Of a DNA stretch of 64,000 bases, positions 22,607-34,164 are shown in pieces (position 1 is the stretch's first letter; every line of letters starts with the position of its first letter). The DNA is from Euryodendron excelsum. Lineage: Eukaryota; Streptophyta; Magnoliopsida; Ericales; Pentaphylacaceae. The notes under the pieces were generated by a model. That model saw only the letters and a list, made by a program, of their open reading frames with translations. It was not told where the DNA came from and searched no databases. Position numbers and translations under genes: made by a program. The stretch lies in assembly GCA_033060915.1 (NCBI GenBank), contig CM065390.1:22716001-22780000 (forward strand), given 5' to 3'.

Positions 22607-25600
22607 TCACTGGCATGTGGTAAACCAGGAATCTTGCCCAAAGGCCCCAAGCATACGGCATGCTACTTCAAGCAATTTCCCTGCAAGAAAACATTATAGA
22701 ATCAAATATATTAGTCCATTTTATATAAATCAATGTAAATTATATATACACATTTATATATATATATATATAGATTAGTCCACCCTCCTCTAGCTTCGAT
22801 CAACAATAAAATATATAACCCAAAAGCAACCTAATAACTTCTATGGGTTCATGAAAGTAACTCCCCTCCAATAAAATAAGCCGTACAAATCAATCATTGT
22901 AAAGCATGTATCAATGAAACTAATATATAATTGTTATCAGAAAGAATTAGAATAAGAGACTTAGTTGGCTAGGATCCTAACTTCCCTTAAAAAGGTCAAT
23001 GGTTCAATTCCTCCTCCCCTAATCTCCTGCCTGGCTTAAGCGCTCCCCAATGTAATCCCTTCCAATGTACCACAAAAAAAAAAAAAAAAGAGAACTCATA
23101 GTATATGCTTCCCTGCTTCTTCAAAATGTGGCCTTATTATCAGTTGGATCAGATGCCTTTCTGACAGCTAGAATTGCGAAGATGATACGGTACAGAGAAT
23201 ATCAAATTATATATACAAGTTGTCCTTCAATGGTTTGGATCTTAGAATGGCATTTGCAATCTGTTTATTATAAGACTGGGTCCAACCTTCGGTATGGTGG
23301 GCATGTAACTATATACTTAATGTTCCCCTATATTAAAATAATCACGAGTAACAAAATAATGACAATGAAAACAAAACAAATCATGCCCCATATCTATATT
23401 ATATAAAGCAAACTGATAGCATTAAGAAGAAATATAACTTAGTAGTAGGAGGAAAGTCAGTCAAGATTCCAGAAACAAGTCTATATTAATTCTCATTGAG
23501 GTTGGACTTCTTGTATTGTTTCATCCTTCTGAACTTGTGTTCACTTAATCCGAAAACGACCATTCAGCTACAGCATTTTCTACCTCACACCGACAGTCAA
23601 CCATCTTACCAAATTCGGCCGGTTTGGCTTTTCCAGTAGGACTAGCACTCCTACCTGCTGTCACTTATTTTTTCTAGTGATCAGACTCCAATATAAAGGG
23701 TGATAGTATTCCAAAACATAAACACAAAGAGGGTCTTCATTCAGAGATTCATGAGGATTTGTGATATAGAATATGAAAAATTGCTCGGATTTTTAACAAT
23801 TTTTACAAGTCAATACCCAATTTTTAAACCCCTTTTTTGGCTTTTTTTTGGGCCGTGCACCGAAACTTACCCATTGGGTCTAGCTGCTAGAACTGCTTCA
23901 CAAGTTTCTACCTAACCAGGGTTGTCTTCTATGATTTTCAGCACAATGATTATATAATAGCCCAAGAAATTGACTTTTGGAGGACAATTTTGTCTTTGCC
24001 ATAAAATGTTTACACTAGTTATTGACAGAAGTGTGATGGAAATCCAAACAATCTCTTATAAATCTATGTATATTTAGCAAGTCTCTCACCTCCAGTTCGA
24101 TAAAAAGCCAATCTTAAAATCAATACTGTGATTAACACTCCAACCAGTTGACACTTGACATTAGGGATCTCAAAACATCATCCAAAAGAAAATTTAGAAA
24201 AACCCAATATTTTCTGTGACCTTAGTACCCTTTAGTCCTGAATCTTGCATAGACCCACATGGAATTATTGCTTTTAGTCCTAAAAATAAAAACCCAAATT
24301 CTGAACTTCTAACCTAAGCCTAATGCATCTGAATTTTGAGGTCTAAAACAGAATAATGCAACAACTATCACGGGCCGACACTACCAAGAAAAGAGATCAC
24401 AGAAGGACAGTTTTGCCCTCTGATCATTTCTGACCCACCGACGCACAATCCCACTCCACCCTTCCCCCCATCCACCCCCAACCTACGCATCACCGGCATT
24501 GCCAGTCGCCACCGGCGAAATCAATTTTCGGCCACCACTGCAAATTCCGGCGCCACCCACCCAAAACCCGTAAGTCCACCAATAGTCCAAACTTTAGTAA
24601 AAAAAGCAATGGCAAAGTTAACAACGTACCTCTTCTGGGCTTGGCCACAACTTTAACACGAGCAACAGTTTTGGCTTCGATGTTCGTCTCCGGCCTCGAC
24701 TCCTCCGCCGGGAACAACACTCCGTCGATCCCCTGAACCGAAATCCGGCCATCGGTGTATATATCGGGGTCGAACAAATACGCCGACTCGTCACCGTCAC
24801 CGAACTTGACGGACCCATCAGCCTCCTGAGCCACCACCTTGTGGGGCAATCGCAGCGTGTCGTACCGGACCTTCCCGAACCTCCTCACGGCATTGTACAT
24901 ACTCTCCTCGGTCTGGTACTCCGGGACTATGTGGTAGTACATGATCTGCTCCGGCGCGCCTGGTTCGCTCAGCTGGTCGGTAGTCAGCTTCGCCATGGCT
25001 TCGTCGTTCGGAGCCAAAACTGTTAGAACATATCCTTCGGAGACGAGTTTTCCCATCTCGGTGGCCAAGTTCGTCAGATTAACCAAAATGTCAGCCATTT
25101 CGTTGTACCCGCCGTAGTGGAGGAGGGTGTGGATGAAATCCTTGACCTGGCTCTCGCCATCGTAGTGGTGGTGGGGTCCGCCGGGTCCCGGCGCCGGAGC
25201 GGGGGCCAAGGACGGTCCGGGCGCCATAGCGTCGTAAATCGGGAGAACCGGCGGCGAACCGACAGGGACCGGCGGCGCAGGCTTTTTTAGGCGGTGGGTC
25301 CGGGGGTCGACCTCGGGTGCTCCCTCCGGTTTGACGGCGGAGATCGACTCCAAGCTCCGGCGCCTGTTGAAGTCGTGTTGTACGGAATTGGGGATTAACA
25401 ATCTTTCGATCCCGTGGATGACTCCGTCCGGACGGAGCACGTCGTCCGGCCGGACCACCCTGGCCGTGCCTACGAACTTGTGCTCCGAAACTCCTCCTAA
25501 CTCAACAGGGTGGCTCGCGAGAGTGGCGTGCTGAGTTGACTCCGCGGGCAAATCCGGCCACTCGCTGAACCCGATCTTCTTGGGCAGGATGTGGTAGAGC

Positions 25601-25911
25601 AAGAGGGTCTGGAGGGACATGAGATTGCGCGGCTCGAGTAAGAAGCGCTTGAACTCTGGGTCGAGGTCACGCTCGAGAGCTTCATTGTTGGGAGCAAAAA
25701 TGGTGATATTATGATCGCTCACAGCTTTCTCTAAGGTCTGCAACAGGAGGGCCTTCTCGACAAGCTCAGCCAGCTCGGTGTAGTGCGAATCGAGGAGAGC
25801 AACCAGGACTGAGTTAGAGTTGATCTGACTCTGCTTTTCGGCCAATGTAGCACCTGAAATGGAGTCTAGGAGGAGGAGGAGAGAGAGAACGAGCTTGGCA
25901 ACGGCCGCCAT
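22607..25911 (-). CDS. Fasciclin-like arabinogalactan protein, FLA17/18 type, 451 aa
   Basis: Two coding exons: 25911-24630 and 22680-22607, joined across a 1.95-kb GT..AG intron (phase 1). The start is the ATG of MAAVAKLVLSLLLLL, a signal peptide of about 20 residues. FAS1 domain 1 is about residues 30-170 (NSNSVLVALLDSHYTELAEL, NITIFAPNNEALERDLDP). A Pro/Ala arabinogalactan stretch (APGPSLAPAPAPGPGGP) follows near 235-255. FAS1 domain 2 is about 265-410 (TLLHYGGYNEMADILVNL, YVLTVLAPNDEAM). Exon 2 gives the short conserved tail GKLLEVACRMLGAFGQDSWF ending TTCQ. This matches the Arabidopsis FLA15-18 group, which has two FAS1 domains and no GPI signal; none is seen here. The product is expected in the cell wall/apoplast in adhesion or wall organisation. 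A further intron in the 3' UTR (donor near 22557) is likely. All key regions are intact. Confidence 0.93.
22955..23089 (+). repeat. tRNA-derived SINE with poly-A tail, inside the FLA intron
   Basis: The head 'ttagttggctaggatcctaa' aligns with a tRNA D-arm/A-box, and 'aaggtcaatggttcaattcc' gives a B-box and T-arm. A short unrelated body follows and the element ends in a 17-nt A run (23073-23089). A possible short TSD, AAGAGA, is present on both sides but weak. Polymerase III boxes plus a poly-A tail are the hallmarks of plant SINEs. Confidence 0.6.
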
Positions 25912-26937
25912 TGAAGAGAACTTTGAGTTGTCGGTGTTGTGTTGCAACGAAGAGAGCTTTTATTCGATTGCAAGGCAGGCCATTGTGGTTCTTTCTCTCT
26001 CTCCTACTTTTTCTCTCTCTCTCTCTCTCTCTATACTAGCTTTGTTGTCTGACACTAGGGGAGTGGTGTCGTTTTATTCGCTAGTAGTTGTATGTTATAT
26101 GTATGTATCGGTGGGCGTTGGGGGACTATGATTTTTAATTGGGGGGTTGAAAACGGCGTCGGCCAGTTGTTTTGTTGCGGTTAAAAGACAAGAAGAAAAG
26201 GTCAGTGCACGGGTTAGAGACGGTAGAGGATGTGAGACCTGGCGTTTGGGAAGTCATTGTTTTGGCAAAAAGTTATTTTATTTGAAAGTTGGAACTGCTT
26301 TAAGTTTAGACCAAAATAACTCTTTGATTTATTAAGAAAAAAAGAAAAAGAAAAGGAAAGAACTTATTAAACTTCTTTCCTTCATGGGATTGGATTATTG
26401 AAATATTAAAAAAATGAACAAGAAATTTTTTAAACTAGTATTTTTCTTGTTTGATTCTCTATAGAAAAATGAATGAGGAAAGTGATTTTATTGGTTTTAT
26501 ATTCTTTTCTCACAACAAATTCAAAATCAAAATGTCTCCATGTCTAACTCAACTCAATCGTTTTTAATTGTATGTTATTAGTCTAATTCTACTTCTTTTT
26601 TTTATGCTTCGGAATTAGTTATTATTCTAATTCTACATGATTTTAGAAGGACGCTTTACTCAATTCGCATTTTTGTTAGGTAGTGATTCCAATATTCTTT
26701 TCATTCAATGAGGCCCCATGTTATAGGAGGGAAGGCTGTGAAAACATCCATATTAACTTTAAATATAAAATCAATTTTCATAAGAAAATATAAAAAGAGA
26801 AGAGCAGAAATTAATCATAATTTAAACTTTTTTTTAACGGACGTAAGATATTCGGTAAAACGAGCCTAGTGAAAATGTTAAAAAAATAAAATAAATAACT
26901 AAGAGTGCATATATATATATATATATATAAAAGTATA
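25912..26937. other. FLA upstream region and AT-rich intergenic DNA
   Basis: Just upstream of the FLA start is a (CT)n tract on the plus strand (about 25994-26032), that is (AG)n in the sense direction, a common plant promoter/leader feature. A TATAA-like motif lies near 26093-26099 on the minus strand. Beyond 26150 no gene or element is recognised; a (TA)n run is at about 26910-26928. Confidence 0.45.
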
Positions 26938-26945
26938 TATACATC

Positions 26946-27244
26946 TAGGGCTGTAAACGAGCTGAGTAGTGAGTTGATGAAACTTGATTTGAAAAACTTA
27001 ACGAGCTTGAAAATATATTTAAGTTTAGTTTGTTTAACTTTCGAGCCGATCACAAACGAGCTTTAATCGAGTCGCGCTCGAGTAGCTTGAATTTTTTAAT
27101 ATATATATTTTTCAATTTGAGTTTAAGATAAGCTTACAAACTTATCAAGATTTAAAACATATTTAAGTTTAACTTATTTACATAACGAACTAAACTCAAA
27201 CGAGCTGAACACGAGCCGCATTCGAATAACTTGGTACAACTCTA
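26946..27244. mobile_element. hAT-like MITE, 299 bp, 8-bp TSD
   Basis: The element starts TAGGGCTGTAAACGAGCTGA and ends ...GGTACAACTCTA, so the ends are short imperfect inverted repeats (TAGGGCTGTA / TAGAGTTGTA). It is flanked by a perfect 8-bp direct repeat TATACATC at 26938-26945 and 27245-27252. The interior is rich in 'cgagctcg/gagccg' type words typical of this common plant family. The 8-bp TSD and TAGGG end fit hAT. Confidence 0.85.
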
Positions 27245-27252
27245 TATACATC

Positions 27253-28217
27253 TGTCAAATTCCAAGTTGATCTTGATAACCTAGTAACACAACCCATTGT
27301 TCTTTATTTTCAGAACAAATACATTTTTTATGGGAAAAAAAAAAGACAAATTAACATAAGAAAAAGGCAACATAGTGTAGATTTACTCTAAGAGTTTAAT
27401 TTTGATGCATTAACAGTAAAAAATATTTTTAAATAAACCAAGTACTAGACTAGAATAAATATTTTTTAGGATTTAAATACAACATAAGGAAGCAAGATTC
27501 ATGAACACATTTCGCATTCTAATGCTTGTTTGTGTAAAAAAATTCTACACTGTCAGTGCATCAAAACTAAACTCTTCCTCTAAACCATGGGACAACATTC
27601 CTTGGCGATTGACTGTATGCAATTGAAGATATATATAAATTAGAACAAAAGTTATTCAGTAGTTAGCTTTTTTCGTATGGTTCGTATGGGCAGTCACCTT
27701 GCTTGAGCTCGAGGGAGTAGTCAGTCGAAGATCTGAATATCATGTAATAAAAAAATATTTTTAAAAAAATTGACATTTTTATTTGGTAGTTAGTATTTTT
27801 TGTATGGTTCATGGATAATGGGCCTTTTCCAGTTGAAGGAAATAGTTAGTCCAGATCTAAACGCCTTTTAAAAAATAAAAAAATGAAGTTGTTATTTTTT
27901 GTTTTTACTTTTTTACGCACGTCCATGTGTTTATGTGAGAGTTAGGGCCTACCAATTAACGAGACTTTGCATATGAAAAATGCAGAGGATATTAAGGTTG
28001 GGGCCTACCAATGGTTTGTGAGGAGAAACTTGATTACAAAAAAAAAAAAATTTATACAGTTATGCTATTCATGAAAACTAGAATTTTTGAAACAAGAAAT
28101 CTTTATACAAAATGATGCAAAACTTTCATCTTTTTGTTCATAATTTTAAAAATACTACCGTCTCAATTTAAATTTTATAATAAAAACTCATCAAACAAAA
28201 CATAAATAGTGTCTATA
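27253..28217. other. Intergenic sequence upstream of the small secreted-protein gene
   Basis: AT-rich with no recognised gene. A loose direct repeat is present (ttagctttttt...atggttcgtatggg near 27663 and ttagtattttttgtatggttcatgg near 27788). Confidence 0.4.
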
Positions 28218-28902
28218 ATGACGAGTACAACCTTCCCTACCTTTCCAATGGTTTTTTTTCTCTCTTTCATATTGGTGATCAATATAAAATCATGCTTTAC
28301 AGCAAACATTCATGGCAGTTACTGTGTTAAATGCCAACATCTGACAATTGACAAAAATGTCCTCAACATAACCGTGCAATGCCCACTAATACTGCCTCCT
28401 GTAAGTCTTTGTTTATATATTGAATAATACTATGCAATTAAAAAAATTTATATAAAATTACTTATAAAATAATATTTTAATATAAAATGATGTAGTTGAA
28501 TGAAAATATTTTATTTTAAAACAAAACATCTATCTTGATAGCTCATACTTACAAAAACGTCATTGTCACATTATTATAGTGGGATTAAGATTACGTATTT
28601 TCCTTGTATACTTAGTATTTGATAACTAATGTCATACAAATAACCTTTGTACATAATTTTTATACAGAATGGTAGTAGTGTGTGTTGTCCTTTTATATCT
28701 AGCTCAACTCAACCATTTTTTTTATGACTCTTTCATTATAAAGTATGACCAAACTTTACCACATCATTCCGTATGAATTTTCTCCCGTTGTTTGTAGTAT
28801 AACAAATGCAATGTCTCAAGCATTCAAGAGGGACAATTTCACTTCTCTCTAGTTGAATTTGGATATAAAACTAGTGTAAAAATTTACGTCCCTGCCAATT
28901 AG
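28218..28902 (+). CDS. Small secreted cysteine-containing protein, 95 aa, possibly Ole e 1-like
   Basis: Two exons, 28218-28400 and 28798-28902, joined by a 397-bp intron with strong GTAAGT donor and TTTGTAG acceptor, phase 0. The protein begins MTSTTFPTFPMVFFLSFILV, a signal peptide ending near CFTA. The mature part starts IHGSYCVKCQHLTIDKNVLN and includes VQCPLILPP|YNKCNVSSIQEGQFHF and ends KTSVKIYVPAN. The pattern (small residue, Y/V, C-x2-C; a beta strand ending in C; then G-x-F-x-F) loosely recalls the Ole e 1 fold of pollen and wall proteins, but it is short and I am not certain. The flanks are empty of other genes. An alternative is a pseudogene fragment, but clean splice sites and uninterrupted frames argue for a real gene. 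Confidence 0.55.
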
Positions 28903-29550
28903 TCCTTCTAGCTAGTCTGAGAATTTTCAATGGGTCAGTATGGTCTTTCAATTGGAAAAAATTTGAAACAAGGGTCTCATAGCCCAACCATTGTTATGAT
29001 TTTGACGTACATTATAGGTTCAACATAAATGTTGAAGTCACAAAAAATATTAACAATTTGACTAAGACGGTGTGTGAACATTGCTCCAAGTCAAAATTCC
29101 AAATAGGCTTGCCAATTTATTAAGCTGCATGTCTAAAAATGAATTATGCTACTAGAGCTTTACTCCTACTCGACTAGCTAGAAGCTCATTTGAGATCTAC
29201 TTTATTACATGAACAAGCCAAGTTTCACCCCATATTAAAACCCATTAATTTTCTAAGTTCAACTTGAACCCTGCTCAAGAAGTTAATCAGCACTTCATAA
29301 CAGCATAAAAGATCAAGCTACTTCAGCCTTGTCATCAACTCGATTGACCATTTGAGATCGACTTGAAAGGTAAACATGTCAAGTTCAAACATATTCTGAA
29401 ACACATTAACATTTCAAGCTAAGCTTGAACCTTGGCTCAACTTGGCTTATTTATGGCCTTGCCGATGAAAAGTTCAGTCTTGTTCGTGGTGGTCTTGCAC
29501 TCCTTTGGGGACATTGGCAGTCAAATACCTAAGATGATTTTTTTTGTGTT

Positions 29551-29552
<2 letters not shown>
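28903..29552. other. Intergenic sequence, nothing recognised
   Basis: Contains diffuse 'cttgaac/aagcttgaac' repeats near 29160-29450 but no terminal repeats or coding signal. Confidence 0.4.

Positions 29553-29581
<29 letters not shown>
29553..29581. repeat. 29-nt poly-G run
   Basis: Uninterrupted G from 29553 to 29581 in non-coding DNA, flanked by 'tttttttgtgtttt' and 'ctggggcgcacgggg'. Confidence 0.95.
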
Positions 29582-29582
<1 letters not shown>

Positions 29583-29943
29583 TGGGGCGCACGGGGCTTG
29601 CTTTAGAGTTCGAAATGATGGATCCAACACCTAATATAGTAGATTCAAATTCTTGCTACCTGTGAAAGCATTACTGAACTGAGAGTTAGATATATGATTG
29701 TGACAAAATCTGATTTAACATTTAATCGTAATCCTATAACAAATACAATCTTATGTATAAGTAACTGGATTAGAATCATTCAGAGATTATCCTAATCCAC
29801 GACCATTAACCATAACTGCCCAGACAGGAGCAAGCTGCCAGAAAATCCTCTTAAAACACAAATTTTCCACTTGATACAACAAAAAATAGCAGACTGCAGG
29901 CAAGCAAACAGGCTACAACCGCTCTCAAGTCTTACTTGCTTGA

Positions 29944-30367
29944 TCAGTGACATCCCCTGGCAAGATGACCACCCTGTCCACATTTATGACATTGGCCACC
30001 ACCATATGCTCTACCACTCCATCCTCTCCTAGAAAAACCGAGAGGCGAACCATAGCCACCAGAAATGATGCCTCTGCCCCTTCCCCTTCCTCTTCCACTG
30101 CCTTTAGATACATGTGATCTGTTCAGCTTTTTTACTTCAATGGCTTTTGCCCTTCCCTCAGCACTTCTTGCTGCTTTGTATTCAACCACATCACCATCTG
30201 TTAGTGTCTGGTATCCATCATGTCGGATTGAGGTTTGGTGCATGAATATATCTCCACCATCGCCATTGGGGATTATGAATACATAACCTTTCAGCTCATC
30301 ATACCATTTCAAAACTCCTGTAGTTTTACCGCCTTCTGTCAGCTTTGGCTCAGAACTAATTAGGCAC
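29944..30367 (-). CDS. Distal copy of the NAP-CSD terminal exon: cold-shock domain plus CCHC knuckle
   Basis: The exon starts after a TTTTTTCCAG acceptor and reads (G)CLISSEPKLTEGGKTTGVLK, then a cold-shock domain with RNP motifs KGYVFI and DIFMHQ. A Gly/Arg-rich linker (GSGRGRGRGRG) and an intact CCHC knuckle (CHKCGQGGHLARGC) follow before the stop. It is homologous to the last exon of the NAP-CSD gene (39473-40121), and its acceptor has the same phase, so splicing from the 29-nt exon at 40200-40228 would keep frame. It lacks most of the NAP-tail sequence at its start. Cold-shock domains bind single-stranded nucleic acid. It could be an alternative last exon about 9.8 kb downstream or the 3' remnant of a duplicated gene; no other upstream exons were found locally except a dead 29-nt exon. 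Confidence 0.6.
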
Positions 30368-30454
30368 CTGGAAAAAAAATTAAACAAGTCAACATGCTGA
30401 CAGTATAACACTATGGAATTATGTCCTCTGCGCAGCGCAGAAGTATGAACATAT

Positions 30455-30483
30455 GCAAGTTTGCTGTCATGCTCCTGTTTGAT
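30455..30483 (-). pseudogene. Dead duplicate of the 29-nt NAP exon
   Basis: Twenty-nine bases encoding IKQEHDSKLA follow a GCAG acceptor. They align base for base in length with the 29-nt exon at 40200-40228 (MEWEDDCKIG). The donor is AT where the other copy has GT, so it should not splice. The intron to the next exon is 87 bp here and 78 bp in the other copy. Confidence 0.65.
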
Positions 30484-32911
30484 CTGCTTAATCATTCAAA
30501 GGAAAAAAGCAAATAAAGAAGAACCAGAGTCAGAGATCTCAACCAGGACTCAGAGAATACCCCACATCAAAGACAAGCATTACAATGATTACGTATAGAA
30601 CTTGTTAAAGAAACTTGATCCACTATTCAAATAAGCTAGTTTAAATAAGTAGCCGAATTTAGGATATTGCAATGGATTGGAAAAAACATATATCGGAATG
30701 TAATATGAAAGCATTTTTTGAGGATTTTTATGTTTCTAAATAAGTAGCATAGCATTTTCAATGAGTTTTATGTTTCTAACTAAGTAGCATTTTCAGAAGT
30801 TAGAGACAATTGAGAAAGATGATGAAAGGCACCTAAGATTGCTGGTAATGCGCAACAAAGACCAAGGAAAGCAATTTAGAAATGATATAGTTAAACGTGA
30901 AGTAACCACAGTGATGAGAAGAAGGCCTAAAAGAACAATGGCTAGGGTCAGGATAAAGATACGACTATCAACATACAACCACCTGATTAAGTATGAATGA
31001 CCAATAAGAATATATGTTGTCAAAACCAAGCAGTTTGAGGATTTAAGAGTATGTCGCAGCAAATTGACTAAAAGATTGAAGGCAGAGATAAGAAAAATGC
31101 ACCAGAAACAGAATGAGGTGAAATGAAGTTGTTACAAGGGATGGCGTCCTATGAGCCTCTTTAAAGTGCGTATCTTTTTTGGTGGGATTTTGTTAAACTT
31201 GAGATTACTTTTTTTCACTAACTGAGATGACTTAGTGGGTTTGACTTCCACACTGATTTTCGTATTCTTTTCAGGTACTGATGGAGTAACAGAACATCAC
31301 CACTATGATACATACAGAAACCAAATTGGTGGGGAAGCTCTTGAACCCCCACCTCACCTTATCCTCCATAAAAACTCTGTTTTAGTACCATTGACTACGA
31401 GGCCTGTAGTTCCTTCCCCTCTGTTTAAAAATTTGTTAATTTTTCTTATTACTTCTTTTTCCGCAATGTCAACCGATTTTATAACCTTTACATGGAAGAC
31501 TACCCCTAGGATGCCAGCATTTTTGCCACTCATGCAGAATATTGATTCTGTGACATAGCTTATGTCAAGGTTAGTAGGTCCTTGGGTCACAGCCTATACA
31601 ATATGATGAATCCATTTCAACAAATTTATTCAAGTCCATAGTGTTAAGTTTTTCTCGCCAATTACTATCAAAGGTTAGATCTGTTCAGACATAGTATACA
31701 AGGGCAGATGAGTCAGATTGTTCTGGAAATGGGATGGGAAAAATTTACTTCTGGAATTGAAAATTTCTGTCACTGACTCACTAGTGCATTGTATCTAGCC
31801 ACACTGAGAAAGAACAACATGTAGATTAACTGCAAAAGACCAAGCAAGAAGTAGTGAGAACAAGAACATGTAGATTACCTGCAAATATCAAAAGAGAAGA
31901 AAACTGGCCTTTGTGATGGGCCTCTCCACACAAAAAATTGAAAACTATATATATTTTTTTCTAAAACCTCATTTATTCCAAATCTCCGACAACATAAGAC
32001 TTCAGATTTTAGGCTTCCCTCATCCAACAAAAGACTACAACCACCGGCGCAGCATCTCCAAAGCCATTTTGCAGGAAATATTCTCATGTCAATTAATGTC
32101 CTCTTGTCCTTCTCTCACCACTCAACTCAACAAACCCTTGTCCCAATTACTCAGTAACATGAATACTCTTCCATCTTCCTCATTGTTTCAAGAAGACATG
32201 GCTGAACTCAATTTGTCTCATTTTGTCATAAGTTAATGCTAATTCTACCATTTCAAGAATATGTTTATTTTCAAATTTGTATCCTTTCTTGCCTTAGCAA
32301 ATACCACAATTTCAGTTAACATCCACATCTTGGCTGACTAAGACGTCCAACAAAGGTTTTACAGTAGCTGCTAACTACATAACACAGCCTTCCTCCTCCT
32401 CCAGAGCATGGGAAGGACAATGCACTAAGCATGACAATGGCAAAGTTGTCCCTATCTATCTCTGAAATAATTAATAATAAATAGAGTACCAACCAAATTA
32501 TTATTAAATTAATGTTTACCTACATAAAGTGATTCCAGGATCAGTTTGATATTTCAAGTTATATAGATTAACCTTGAGCTGTCATTTTGCTTATATGTTC
32601 ATCCTCTGTTAGAAATAAAATTTACGAAGACATCTAAATTATTTTCAGTAGCAACATTCAGTGACACCAATAAAAAGAGAAACAAAAATACAAAAATGCA
32701 ACCATGATCAAGCATGATTTTCAGTTTCTTATTAAGACTAATTTGCCGAACTAAATTTGAGACCGTCACAGTGACCCCTTTCCCTCCCAACACCTGTATC
32801 GAGATATAAACTTATTGAAACTTTGGCATCTTTTCTTGCAGTTCTTCTTGATGCAATGCAGCACTAGGGTGCTTTTCAAATAATAACTTGACCACACAAT
32901 ACAGCTGATTA
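30484..32911. other. Region between the duplicated exons and the copia element
   Basis: Possibly intronic for a long NAP-CSD transcript. A minus-strand frame at about 31354-31590 (ISYVTESIFCMSGKNAGILG) looks somewhat protein-like but was not recognised and has stops around it. No element termini were found. Confidence 0.4.
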
Positions 32912-32916
32912 GCAAC

Positions 32917-33609
32917 TGTTACGACTTTTATTTTGTATAAGGGGTATTTTTGTCTTATTGGTCTACTTTATTCTCTTTATATATATATATGATGCGGAGT
33001 AGGGTTACAGATACATAACTCCTAAAAAGTACGGATATGGACACGGGTACAGATACAGATGCGAGACACGGCATTTTCAAAAAATGAAGACACGGATACA
33101 GCAGAAACACACCAAAAAAATATTTTTATACATTTATTATTTGTTATGTATATGAATGTAAAAATTCATAAATCGTAAAAAACAAGATGAAAACAACTAA
33201 ATAAGTTCACAATTATAACACAACATCTAACAAGTTAAGAATTTGAATACTTGGATTTGGATATTCTATGTTTTGGTATTTTAAAGTTTTGAAATTTATA
33301 AATTAGACTCTATTTAATACTTTTAACAATAACATTTTAATCCCACCGTGTCCTAAAATGTGTCTAACTAATGGAGACGCGTACTCGCGATATGTTAATA
33401 AAAATATTAACATGCCAATTGGCGTGTTCGACACGTGTCCCGGTGTATCCGAGTAATATGTGTGTCCAACATGTGTTCGACATGAATACAGCACCCTAAA
33501 CGAAGTGTCCATGCTTCCTAGCACGACTCTAAACCTTTTCTCCAATCTCTCTCTTCTCTTCTCTTCTCTTCTCTTTTCTTTCCATTTAACCTTAGTTTAC
33601 ACTTCAACT
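32917..33609 (+). repeat. Left LTR of the copia element, split by a TIR element
   Basis: Sequence 32917-33021 plus 33530-33609 matches the right LTR (for example 'gtcttattggtctacttt', 'ggagtagggttacagatac', 'ttttctccaatctctctc', 'aaccttagtttacacttc'). The intervening part is the element at 33022-33521 and its TSD. Confidence 0.9.
33022..33521. mobile_element. 500-bp TIR element inside the left copia LTR
   Basis: Termini CTAAAAAGTACGGATATGG and, reverse-complemented, CTAGGAAGCATGGACACTT. The flanks CATAACTC (33014-33021) and CACGACTC (33522-33529) form an imperfect 8-bp TSD; the right LTR has the uninterrupted CGTAACTC. The interior is rich in 'ggacacg/gtgtccgaca' words. Its ends resemble those of the element at 43389-44194, so the two probably belong to one family. 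Confidence 0.75.
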
Positions 33610-34164
33610 TGATGTTAGAGCATCTCGATTCGCACCTCGAACACTTCAGAACACTCTGGTCATCATCGTACAATAACAGGGAAGTGCTGATGCCAGCATG
33701 ACGTTAGCACTGTACTGAGGCCGAAATCCGATGAACCCCATTTCCTATTCGACCTAATCTCTTGGTGTTTATAGTGATTTTTCCTAATTTTTGTGAAGCC
33801 ATTTGATGCAATTTTCCTATTTTTGAATATTATTGGGATTTTTGGCACCAATTTCTTTGATCTGCTAATTTGCTCATTACCTGAAGTTTTTGCTGCTTGG
33901 AATCTAGTCTATGGGTGCCAAAAATTTCATCTGAGGAGCTGTTTGTTGTGTTCTTGATTTGTTGAATTTTTGGGTTATTTTGTGCCAGAACAGTGAGTCA
34001 GCCGGTGTCTTTATGCCAGCACAGTGAGTCGGCTAGTGTTTTTTTGGGGGTTTTCTCCTTGGTTCTTCTTCTGCTTACTCTTGGTTAGTCCTGCTGCTTC
34101 TCTTGTGGCTTTCTTCTAGTGTGGTGCCTTGTTTTCTAGATGATTGCTCTGTGAATTTCATTCA

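Noticed and set aside
24490..24629. Read-through C-terminus of the FLA exon 1
   Set aside because: A GT donor at 24629 and a matching exon at 22680-22607 restore the conserved family tail, so the read-through is intron.
25912..25947. Extension of the FLA protein upstream of MAAVAKLV
   Set aside because: It would start with TTG and place residues before a clear signal peptide.
31235..31590. Overlapping frames on both strands around 31.2-31.6 kb
   Set aside because: Neither strand matches a family I know and both have flanking stops; may be a worn transposon fragment but unsupported.
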